A DNA stretch of 64,000 bases from Candidatus Roseilinea sp. NK_OTU-006 (lineage in GTDB: Bacteria > Chloroflexota > Anaerolineae > J036 > Brachytrichaceae): the NCBI RefSeq assembly GCF_012931985.1, contig NZ_JAAFGM010000001.1:248001-312000 (forward strand), given 5' to 3'. Positions within the stretch are counted from its first letter, which is position 1; the number at the start of each line of letters is the position of its first letter. A program made the position numbers and the translations under genes. This document shows, one piece after another, positions 43,154-50,327 of the stretch. The notes under the pieces are model-generated. The model saw nothing but the letters and a program-made list of their open reading frames with translations. It was not told the origin of the DNA and did no database searches.

Positions 43154-44440
43154 TTAACTGATGGCGTCGAGCAACCGGTAATACAGACCGGCCAGCGGCA
43201 GGAACCAGGGGTTGCCGCGATATAGGTTGGCCGGAGCCGTGGGGAAGGGTAGGGTGAAAAGTGGATTCTCGATGCGCCGGCCGGCGATGTGTTGCGCCAC
43301 ACATGCGCCCAGATATGAGAGCAACGCCACGCCGTGGCCGCCACATCCGAGCGCATAGTGAATGCCCGCCGCAGTAGTGCCGGCGTGCGGCAGCAGGTCG
43401 AACGTGAAGCCCAGTGTGCCGCCCCAGGCATACTCAACCGCGATGTCCTTCAACTGCGGATATACCTCCAGCATGCCGCGTCTTAGGATGGCTGCGCTCT
43501 CGCGCACGGTGTGCGCATTGGCGGGCATGAAGCCGGCGCGTCCGCCGAAGATCATGCGGTTGTCCGCCGAAAGGCGGAAGTAGTAGAGAAAGTTCTTCGA
43601 GTCGAACATCATGCGCCGATGTCGGCTGACCCGCTGCGCCAGCTCCGGCGGCAGCGGCTCGGTGGCGATGATGTAGGAGCCGATCGGGATGATCCGGCGC
43701 TGCAACCAGGGGACGAGGCGTTCCGTGTAACCGTTCGTCGCGATCATCACTTGGTCGGCATGCAGCTTGCCGCGCGCAGTAGTCACTGCGAAACCCGTGC
43801 CTGCGGCGTCATGCTCAATGTGCGTCACGCGGGCGTTCTCGAACAGCCCCGCTCCGGCACGTTCGGCGGCCTGGGCTAAGCCAACAGCATACTGCGCGGG
43901 ATTCAGCCCGGCGCTCGCCTCGTCCACCAGCCCGCCATGATATAGGTCAGTCTCAATCTCATCGCCTAGATGCGCTTTGTCCACCAAGCGCACCGGGTGC
44001 TGGAAGTGCTTCTGCAAAAGCTCCGCCTCGCGGATGAAGCCGGCGAAGTGGCCGGGTTTGTAAGCCAGCTCGATGTGGCCGCAGCGTCGGAAGTCGCAGG
44101 CGAGGCCTTCCTCGCGGACGACTCGCTCGACATGGTTGATCGCGTCGAGTGATGTGCAGAACAGCGCGCGCGCCGTCTCCATCCCGAAGCGCTTGACCAG
44201 CGCGCCGGCGCTGGATTTGAGACCGGTGAGCACCATGCCGCCGTTGCGGGAACTGGCGCCCCAGCCCAGCGTGTTCGCTTCGAGCACTGCCACACGCGCG
44301 CCGCTGCGCGCCAGCTCACGCGCGGCCGATAACCCCGTGTAGCCGCCGCCGACGATGGCAACGTCTACGCGTGCGGGGAAGTCGTGTGGCGCGGGCGAGA
44401 AAGGCGCGACGGTGTCGGACCAGTACGGTCGCTCTTTCAT
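43154..44440 (-). CDS. FAD-dependent amine/amino-acid oxidase (DAO family)
   Basis: A 428-residue flavoprotein of the DadA/gamma-glutamylputrescine oxidase type. The N-terminus has SYWSDT-like RPYWSDTVAPF, then the FAD Rossmann motif VAIVGGGYTGLSAARELARS and the acidic VAVLEA. WGASSRNGGMVLTGLK is the second FAD contact. The C-terminus has YAWGGTLGFTFDLLPH and LGCGGHGVALLSYLG. The reaction is probably oxidative deamination of an amine, releasing ammonia and peroxide, but the substrate is unknown. GATAAT ends 7 nt before the chosen ATG at 44440. Confidence 0.85.
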   Translation of the reverse strand: MKERPYWSDTVAPFSPAPHDFPARVDVAIVGGGYTGLSAARELARSGARVAVLEANTLGWGASSRNGGMVLTGLKSSAGALVKRFGMETARALFCTSLDAINHVERVVREEGLACDFRRCGHIELAYKPGHFAGFIREAELLQKHFQHPVRLVDKAHLGDEIETDLYHGGLVDEASAGLNPAQYAVGLAQAAERAGAGLFENARVTHIEHDAAGTGFAVTTARGKLHADQVMIATNGYTERLVPWLQRRIIPIGSYIIATEPLPPELAQRVSRHRRMMFDSKNFLYYFRLSADNRMIFGGRAGFMPANAHTVRESAAILRRGMLEVYPQLKDIAVEYAWGGTLGFTFDLLPHAGTTAAGIHYALGCGGHGVALLSYLGACVAQHIAGRRIENPLFTLPFPTAPANLYRGNPWFLPLAGLYYRLLDAIS

Positions 44441-44472
44441 GCCCGGCATTATCGCGTAAGCTGAGACAGCCC

Positions 44473-45147
44473 TCATCCTTCCGCCAGATACTCGAACAGC
44501 AATGTGCCCGCCGTCCAGAAGATGACGATGAAGGCCAGCTCGACGCCGATCCAGGCTGCGAATTCACCCAGCGGCAGCCGGTCGAGGAAGCCCGACGTGG
44601 CGATGACGGCGGCGACGAGCAGCGGCAGCGCGAGTGGGAAGAGCAAGATCGGCAAGAACACCTCGCGCGCGCGGGTGCTGGCCGCCATTGTCGCGATCAG
44701 CGTGCCGGCGCCCGCATAGCCGATCACGCCGAGCAGCACGACCAGCCACACGCCCGGTTGCATGAGCGTTTCGTCGAACAGAATGGCCATGATCGGCGTG
44801 ACCAGCAGCGCGACGGCCAGCGTGAAGATGACGTTGGCGATGGCCTTGCCGGCGAAGATCACGCTGCGGTCGCAGGGCGCTAGCAATAGCCCATCCATGC
44901 ACTGGTTGATCTGCTCGGACGACATCGAGCGCGACAGCCCCAGCGTGCCGGCGAACACCAGCGTTACCCACAACACGCCGGGCGTGAGTGGGCGAAAGGT
45001 ATCCACGCGCAGCCGCAGCGCAAAGTTGAACATCACGATGGCCATCACGGCGAAGACCACCATCGCGGTGGTGGACTCGCGCGTGCGCAGCTCCAGCAGT
45101 ATGTCTTTGCGGATGATGGCGGCAATTTGGCGGAGAGCAGTCGGCAT
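44473..45147 (-). CDS. ccmB: Heme exporter protein CcmB
   Basis: A 224-residue membrane subunit of the CcmAB ABC transporter in cytochrome c maturation. The start MPTALRQIAAIIRKDILLEL and six hydrophobic segments match CcmB, with SMSSEQINQCMDGLLLAP and SVIFAGKAIANVIF in the first cytoplasmic loop and GYAGAGTLIATMAASTRARE near the middle. ATG 45147 follows the ccmA stop by 14 nt, indicating an operon. A TTG start 6 codons upstream (45165), overlapping the ccmA stop as TTGA, is possible. No ccmC, ccmE, ccmF or ccmH is in the window. Confidence 0.88.
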   Translation of the reverse strand: MPTALRQIAAIIRKDILLELRTRESTTAMVVFAVMAIVMFNFALRLRVDTFRPLTPGVLWVTLVFAGTLGLSRSMSSEQINQCMDGLLLAPCDRSVIFAGKAIANVIFTLAVALLVTPIMAILFDETLMQPGVWLVVLLGVIGYAGAGTLIATMAASTRAREVFLPILLFPLALPLLVAAVIATSGFLDRLPLGEFAAWIGVELAFIVIFWTAGTLLFEYLAEG

Positions 45148-45161
45148 GGCGCAGGCCGCCT

Positions 45162-45920
45162 TCAAGCGTGGCTCATGAGCGCGGTGAGTGACTGGGCAGT
45201 GATGCCGTCGTGCACTTCGCGCACAATGCGTCCGCCCTGCAGGACGAGGGCGCGCGTGACGCCGTCCAAGCTGCGGCTCAACTCGTGGGTGGTCATGACC
45301 ACGGCGCGGTCGCCCAGCGCGGCGTCGCGCAGCAGCGCGGATAGATTGGCGGCCGACGCCTGATCGAGGCCGGTGAACGGCTCATCCAGCAAGAGCAGCG
45401 GTGGATCGTGCAAGATGGCGCGGGCGATGGCGAGCCGCTGGATCATGCCGCGCGAAAAGGTGCGCGCCGGATCGTCGCGACGCTGCCAAAGGTTGACGCG
45501 CCGCAGCGCCTCCTCGATTCGGGAAGAAAGATTGCGGATTGGGAGATTGGAGATCGCAGATTGCGCCGACGAATCTCTCATCTCCAATCTCCAGTTCGCC
45601 GCGCCATACATGCGCCCATAGAACTCCAGGTTCTCGCGCGCGGTAAGGTCGGGGTAGATCAGCGATTGGTGCGACACCAGGCCGATGCAGGCGCGCGCGC
45701 GGTCGGGATGCGCCAGCGCGTCTATCCCGCCGATGGTGAGCGCGCCGCTGTTGGGTCGGGTGAGCGTGGCCAGGATGCGCAGCAGCGTCGTTTTGCCGGC
45801 GCCGTTGGCGCCCAGGATGGCGACGAATTCGCCGCGCGAGACGTCGAGCGAGACGCCGTGCAGCACGGGGCGTAGGCCATATCGTTTGCCGATGTTCGCG
45901 GCGTAGAGCAGCGCAGTCAT
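45162..45920 (-). CDS. ccmA: Heme exporter ATP-binding protein CcmA
   Basis: A 252-residue ABC ATPase. It has YGLRPVLHGVSLDVSRGEFV, Walker A (GANGAGKTTLLRI), the Q-loop region ending LVSHQSLIYPDLTARENLEF, the signature replaced by FSRGMIQRLAIARA, Walker B (LLLLDEPFTGLD) and the H-loop VMTTHELSRS. Its neighbour ccmB completes the transporter. The helical domain is interrupted in frame by about 20 residues (about 107-128) encoded by an inverted repeat. The reading frame is open far upstream, but that part overlaps the divergent SDR gene; ATG 45920 is the family start. Confidence 0.88.
   Translation of the reverse strand: MTALLYAANIGKRYGLRPVLHGVSLDVSRGEFVAILGANGAGKTTLLRILATLTRPNSGALTIGGIDALAHPDRARACIGLVSHQSLIYPDLTARENLEFYGRMYGAANWRLEMRDSSAQSAISNLPIRNLSSRIEEALRRVNLWQRRDDPARTFSRGMIQRLAIARAILHDPPLLLLDEPFTGLDQASAANLSALLRDAALGDRAVVMTTHELSRSLDGVTRALVLQGGRIVREVHDGITAQSLTALMSHA
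45542..45592. repeat. Inverted repeat inserted in frame in ccmA
   Basis: GGAGATTGGAGAT (45542-45554) and its perfect complement ATCTCCAATCTCC (45580-45592) enclose a 25-nt loop that also has GCAGATTGC. The flanking DNA (from about 45528) repeats GATTG units. Composition is lower in GC than ccmA. The element keeps the frame open. Confidence 0.75.
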
Positions 45921-46056
45921 AGGAATGTGGAGTCGGCGTCGCCGGATCGGCGCGCGCCGACAGACGGTAAGTGTAACCGACTCGGCTTGACGGGTCGCTT
46001 GTGCAACCTCGCAAGCTGGTTGACTTTTAGCGCCGCTTATGCGATATATGCGCGCT

Positions 46057-46773
46057 ATGAATCTGCGCGACAAGATCGTTGCCATTGTTGGCGGCGCGAC
46101 GGGCATCGGCAAAGCCACCGCTGAGGTGTGCGCCGAAGTCGGTGCAACCGTGATTGTTGCGGACCTCAATGAGGTTGAGGGGCGCACAACTGCGTTGGCC
46201 GTCGGTGGCGCTTTCTTTCCCATTAATGTGGCTGATGAATCTTCGGTCGCTGCCGCTTTCACCAACATCGCCGCGCAGTATGGACGCCTGGACGCGCTGA
46301 TCCAAACCGCCGGCATCTTGCGCGGCGCATTTGTGCCGCTCGAAGAGTTCGACCTCGCCACTTTCGAGTCTGTCGTGGACGTGAACCTGATCGGCAGCTT
46401 TTTGTGCGCCAAACACGCTGTCCCGCTGCTCAAGAAGGCGGGCAAGGGCGTGATTGTGCTGGTGTCGTCTGGGGCGGCGATCGGCGGCAGCTCTTCGTAC
46501 GCCTACGGGGCCAGCAAAGGGGGCGTGAACGGGCTGGGCATTACGCTGGCGAACAAACTAGCTGCCGACAACATCCGCGTCAACGTCGTGATGCCGGGCA
46601 ATATTGACACGGCGATGAAGCGGTCGGTGATCGCCGCCGAGCGAGAGCGACTGGGTTTGGGTGGGGAGCAGCAACAACTCAACCTGGGCGAACCGGCCGG
46701 CGTCGGGCGCATCTTGGCTTGGCTGGCCAGCGACGATGCCGACTACGTGCGTGGCATGATCCAGACGCGCTAG
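46057..46773 (+). CDS. Short-chain dehydrogenase/reductase
   Basis: A 238-residue SDR. It has the cofactor motif VGGATGIGKATAEVCAEVG, DLNEVEG after the second strand, the catalytic Ser and Tyr-Lys in VSSGAAIGGSSSYAYGASKG, and NVVMPGNIDTAM. Substrate unknown. It starts an operon with the sugar isomerase-like gene, 8 nt downstream. An upstream ATG (46039) is possible; 46057 is preferred since a TATATG-like box lies 6 nt before it and the protein then begins MNLRDKIVAIVGG. Confidence 0.85.
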   Translation: MNLRDKIVAIVGGATGIGKATAEVCAEVGATVIVADLNEVEGRTTALAVGGAFFPINVADESSVAAAFTNIAAQYGRLDALIQTAGILRGAFVPLEEFDLATFESVVDVNLIGSFLCAKHAVPLLKKAGKGVIVLVSSGAAIGGSSSYAYGASKGGVNGLGITLANKLAADNIRVNVVMPGNIDTAMKRSVIAAERERLGLGGEQQQLNLGEPAGVGRILAWLASDDADYVRGMIQTR

Positions 46774-46781
46774 GAGGGCGC

Positions 46782-47672
46782 ATGAAACTCGGCGTTGCCG
46801 GCCAACTGGCTCGCCCCGACGAACCTAACGCAGTGCTCCTACCGCCGGACTGGCGGACGATTGACGCGGCAGCGACGCGGCGCGTGCGCCAAGCCGGATT
46901 TCGCGGCGCGCAATTATTCATTCAGCGCCCGCTGGAAGCCGACCCGCAGGAGGTGCGGCAGGTAAAGCGCGCCTTCGATGCAGCGGGCCTCGAAGTGGCG
47001 CAGGTGAACGGTTGGTACGAGCCGCTGTGCAGCTACGACGATGCTGCGCGCGCGCAGGGCGTGCGCGGCATGCAGACGCTGGTGCGCATCGGGCGGATGG
47101 TGGATGCGCCCAGCGTCTATGTCCGTCCGGGGGGACACAACCCAAACGGTCACTGGTATGCCCATCCGGAGAATCACTCTGCGCGCACGTTCGACAAAAT
47201 CGTGGACAGCCTGCGCCAGATATGCGCTGTGGCGCAAGCCGAGGGGGTGCCGGTGGCCGTTGAAGGACACGTGCTCTCTGCGCTCGACACGCCCCGGCGC
47301 GTGCGCGACTTGCTCGACGCAGTGGGTTCGCCAATGCTGAAGTTCAACTACGATCCGGTCAACTTCGTCGGTACGGTGAGGCAGGTGCACGACACGGCAA
47401 GCGTGCTGAACGAACTCTATGATCTGCTGGGGCGCGACATTGTGGCGGCGCACGCTAAGGATTGCCGCCTGGCCGACCAGCTCGTCGTGCACATCGAAGA
47501 AGTCGTGCCGGGTGCCGGCGTGCTGGATTATGCGCTGTTCATGCGCCGCTTTCAGGAAGCCTGCCCGGACGGCTATTTCATCATCGAGCATCTGCCCAAT
47601 GCGCTTGTGCCACAGGCGCGCAACTTCGTTCGGTCTGTAGCGGCTGCCTTGGGCATGCTCCTCGAATGCTAA
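46782..47672 (+). CDS. Sugar phosphate isomerase/epimerase (AP endonuclease 2-like TIM barrel)
   Basis: A 296-residue TIM-barrel protein of the xylose isomerase-like/AP_endonuc_2 family. Metal-site candidates follow the barrel order: VAVEGHVLSALD, LKFNYDPVNFVG, VAAHAKDCRL and FIIEHLP. Many members isomerise or epimerise sugars or inositol derivatives; the substrate is not predictable. GGAGG lies 5 nt before ATG 46782, and the gene follows the SDR by 8 nt, so both likely act in one sugar or polyol pathway. Confidence 0.8.
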   Translation: MKLGVAGQLARPDEPNAVLLPPDWRTIDAAATRRVRQAGFRGAQLFIQRPLEADPQEVRQVKRAFDAAGLEVAQVNGWYEPLCSYDDAARAQGVRGMQTLVRIGRMVDAPSVYVRPGGHNPNGHWYAHPENHSARTFDKIVDSLRQICAVAQAEGVPVAVEGHVLSALDTPRRVRDLLDAVGSPMLKFNYDPVNFVGTVRQVHDTASVLNELYDLLGRDIVAAHAKDCRLADQLVVHIEEVVPGAGVLDYALFMRRFQEACPDGYFIIEHLPNALVPQARNFVRSVAAALGMLLEC

Positions 47673-47745
47673 TGCGCCCGCGTGTGCGAGCGCGCTTTCA
47701 TAGAAGTTCAACGCAGGTTCTGAACCGTTCGATTGAGGGCGTGCA

Positions 47746-48258
47746 ATGGCAAGAGACATTTCACGCAGAAGTTTTCTGGCACTGATAATTGTGAGCATGG
47801 CTTCCGGTGTGTCGCTGGCTGCATGCGGCGGTGATTCGGGGCAGCCGGCCCAGCCTACCGCGCCGCCGCCCGGTTCGGGCGGCGAAGTCTCGATTACGCT
47901 GGCATCGAAAGGCAGTACGCCGTTCTACGATCGGGACCGCTTAGAGGTCAAGGCCGGCGCGCGCGTCACGCTTACATTCAAGAACGCCGCCGATCCCGGT
48001 TCTAATCGGACGTTCAACTGGGTGCTGGTGAAGCCGAATACACAGCTCCGTGTAGTGAGCGACGGCCAGTCTGAGGGGTCACCTGAGACGAGCTACGTCA
48101 AACCAAACGATCCGAATGTGATCGCACACACGCGGCTGGTTGCCGCCGGCGAGAGCGACACCATCACCTTCGATGCGCCACCGCCGGGCGAGTATCCCTT
48201 CATTTGCACCTTCCCCGGCTACTACAACACGATGAATGGCGTGCTGGTGGTGCGGTAG
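47746..48258 (+). CDS. Auracyanin-like cupredoxin lipoprotein lacking both copper histidines
   Basis: A 170-residue exported protein. The start has a Tat-like RRSFLALIIVSMASG followed by lipobox LAAC, so it is a lipoprotein. The domain resembles azurin/auracyanin: ADPGSNRTFNWVLVKPN, LVAAGESDTITFDAPPPGEY and FICTFPGYYNTMNGVLVV. In copper-binding relatives the corresponding stretches read HNWVL and CTFPGH...M. Here the first ligand His is Phe, the second is Tyr, while Cys and Met remain. Type 1 copper binding is therefore unlikely or altered. Confidence 0.82.
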   Translation: MARDISRRSFLALIIVSMASGVSLAACGGDSGQPAQPTAPPPGSGGEVSITLASKGSTPFYDRDRLEVKAGARVTLTFKNAADPGSNRTFNWVLVKPNTQLRVVSDGQSEGSPETSYVKPNDPNVIAHTRLVAAGESDTITFDAPPPGEYPFICTFPGYYNTMNGVLVVR

Positions 48259-48288
48259 GCAACGGACCGAAGTATCCCAAGCCAGCGC

Positions 48289-48319
48289 GGATGGATGAGG
48301 GCGGCGCCCTTACCCATCC
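48289..48319. terminator. Hairpin between convergent genes
   Basis: GGATGG pairs with CCATCC and AGGGC with GCCCT, separated by a 3+3 internal loop. It lies between the cupredoxin gene and the convergent oppC-type gene and may act in both directions. There is no T-tract. Confidence 0.5.
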
Positions 48320-48362
48320 GGATTCAGGTCGAGCTGCTCGCGGGGCCTGCGTCGCGCTCGCG

Positions 48363-49307
48363 CTATAGCCGCGCACGGTCGGATGATGGATCGAGCGCGT
48401 CGCGCAGACCGTCGCCGAGGAAGGAGAATCCCAGCACCAGCAGCGCCAGTGCGATGGTGGGGATGACGCCGACGTAGAGATAGTTCGGGCTGGAGAGGTA
48501 GCGGCCGATCGCGCCGACCATTTTGCCCCAACTCGGCAAAGGATCGTTGATGCCGTAGCCCAGGAAGCTCAAGCCGGCTTCGGTGCCGATGAAGCCGGGG
48601 ATGGCGAAGCTGATCGCCACGATGAGCGGATTGATGATGTTGGGCAGCAAGTGCCGCACTAAGATGAAAGGCGTCGTGGCGCCCAGACTGCGCGCTGCGC
48701 TCACGAAGTCGCGCTCCTTGTAGGTTAGCACTTGTGCGCGCACCAGGCGTGCTAGTCCCGGCCAGCCGAGTATCGAGATGGCAATCGTGACCTGTAAGAT
48801 GCCGTTGCCGATCAGCAGCATCAGGAGGATTTGAAAGAGCAAGCCTGGCAGCGCGCCAATTACTTCGAACGCGCGGTTGAGCAGGTAATCCCATGCGCCG
48901 CCGAAGTAGCCTGAGAGGAATCCGAAGAGCAAAGCGAGCGCTACGACGATGGCGGTCGCGGCGAGCGAAACGACGAGGCTGACGCGCGCGCCCCAGATCA
49001 ACCGGCTGAGGATGTCACGCCCGAGTTCGTCGGTGCCCAGGATGTGCGCCGGATCACGTCCGGGCGGCAGCCACGTCTTGAACAGGTTAGTCTTATCGTA
49101 AGGGAAGGGCGAGATGACCGGCGCGAGCACACCGGCGGCGATGAATATCAGCACAATGAACAGGCCGATGATGGCCAGTCGGTTGCGTTGGAATCGCCGC
49201 CAGGCCAACTGCGTCGGCGAAAGTGGTTTGTAAGTCATCGTCGGCGTGCCTCGGGCGGCTGTGCGGGCGGAGGTCGCGCCTTGCGCTGGGAGGTTCTGCA
49301 CAGCCAT
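48363..49307 (-). CDS. Peptide ABC transporter permease, OppC/DppC type
   Basis: A 314-residue permease. The N-terminal cytoplasmic leader is followed by a first helix (LAIIGLFIVLIFIAAGVLAPV) and the OppC pattern HILGTDELGRDILSRLIWGA. The EAA loop lies in LVRAQVLTYKERDFVSAARS with LGATTPFILVRHLLPNI. It forms the transmembrane pair with the OppB-type protein, 3 nt upstream, and uses the binding protein encoded before it. No ATPase subunit genes follow on this strand, so those must lie elsewhere. GAGGG lies 9 nt before the ATG. Confidence 0.92.
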   Translation of the reverse strand: MAVQNLPAQGATSARTAARGTPTMTYKPLSPTQLAWRRFQRNRLAIIGLFIVLIFIAAGVLAPVISPFPYDKTNLFKTWLPPGRDPAHILGTDELGRDILSRLIWGARVSLVVSLAATAIVVALALLFGFLSGYFGGAWDYLLNRAFEVIGALPGLLFQILLMLLIGNGILQVTIAISILGWPGLARLVRAQVLTYKERDFVSAARSLGATTPFILVRHLLPNIINPLIVAISFAIPGFIGTEAGLSFLGYGINDPLPSWGKMVGAIGRYLSSPNYLYVGVIPTIALALLVLGFSFLGDGLRDALDPSSDRARL

Positions 49308-49310
49308 CGG

Positions 49311-50255
49311 TCAGTGCCCTCCTCCTAATCGGACGCGCGGATCGATCAGCGTGTAGGCAATGTCGATCAGCAAGTTGCTGATCGTCAAAATCGTTGCCGT
49401 GATGATGACCGTGAAGATGATGACGGGATAATCGCGGGTGTAGATGCTCTCCAGGAAGAAGCGCCCGATGCCGGGGATCGCAAAGGCGATTTCGACGAAC
49501 GTCGAGCCGGTGATCGCGTTGGCCAGCACCGGGCCGAAGATCGTGACCAGCGGGATGAGCATGTTGCGCATGGCGTGCTTCATGATGATGACGGTGCGAT
49601 TCAGCCCCTTGGCGCGCGCGGTGCGGATGTAGTCCTGGCTCAACACGTCCAGCATGCCGGAGCGCGTGTAGCGCGTGAGCGAGCCGACCGTGCCCAGGCC
49701 GAAGATGAACGCCGGCAACACCCATGCATTGGGGGGCTGTTGATACAGCGGCTGGCCGTTGTTGAAGCCGAACCACTTCAGCCCGATGACGAAGATGGCG
49801 ATGCCGAAGAAGATTAACGAGATGATCGGCACAGTGACGGTGACCAGCGCAACGGTGGTGATGACTTGGTCCACAAAGGTGTTGCGTTTGAGCGCTGCAA
49901 TCACGCCGAGCACGACGCCGAGTGGGAAACTCCACGCCACCGCAAGGAAGCCCAACATCAAACTCGACCCCCAATACTTGGAGAACAAATCAATCACCCG
50001 CGTATTGGGGTAGTAGTAGGACATGCCGAAGTCGCCCTGCACGGCTTTGGTGACCCAGTTCCACCAGTTCACGTAGAACGGCCGGTCCAGCCCGTATTTG
50101 CGCATCATGTTAGCCTTGGCTTCGGGCGACAACGGCTGGTTGAGTTCATCAAAGGGGCCGCCGGGCGTGCTGTACATCAGAAAGAACGTCAGGAACGAGA
50201 CGGTGAGCAGCACGAATACCAGCCCGGCCAAACGGCCCAGGATATATCTCGCCAT
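49311..50255 (-). CDS. Peptide ABC transporter permease, OppB/DppB type
   Basis: A 314-residue permease. It starts MARYILGRLAGLVFVLLTVS, with STPGGPFDELNQPLSPEAKA, YGLDRPFYVNWWNWV and GDFGMSYYYPNTRVIDLF, all typical of OppB. The EAA loop is in QDYIRTARAKGLNRTVIIMKHAMRN (in shorter parts), followed by the C-terminal helices. It lies between the binding-protein gene, from which it is separated by a strong palindrome, and the OppC-type gene. Confidence 0.92.
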   Translation of the reverse strand: MARYILGRLAGLVFVLLTVSFLTFFLMYSTPGGPFDELNQPLSPEAKANMMRKYGLDRPFYVNWWNWVTKAVQGDFGMSYYYPNTRVIDLFSKYWGSSLMLGFLAVAWSFPLGVVLGVIAALKRNTFVDQVITTVALVTVTVPIISLIFFGIAIFVIGLKWFGFNNGQPLYQQPPNAWVLPAFIFGLGTVGSLTRYTRSGMLDVLSQDYIRTARAKGLNRTVIIMKHAMRNMLIPLVTIFGPVLANAITGSTFVEIAFAIPGIGRFFLESIYTRDYPVIIFTVIITATILTISNLLIDIAYTLIDPRVRLGGGH

Positions 50256-50265
50256 ACGATACGAA

Positions 50266-50302
50266 TCAGAACCTAAGGTCCGTTGAGGACCTTAGGTTCT
50301 GA
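50266..50302. repeat. Perfect palindrome between oppA-type and oppB-type genes
   Basis: TCAGAACCTAAGGTCC (50266-50281), five bases, and its complement (50287-50302) give a perfect 16-bp stem. No T-tract follows in the direction of transcription. It probably protects the upstream mRNA or lowers read-through, a known way to make more binding protein than permease. Confidence 0.8.
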
Positions 50303-50327
50303 TGCTTGTTGCTTGGTGCGACTTGGC

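Noticed and set aside
45921-46445. Upstream extension of the ccmA frame by about 175 codons
   Set aside because: It lies antisense to the SDR gene at 46057-46773; ABC ATPase similarity starts at 45920.
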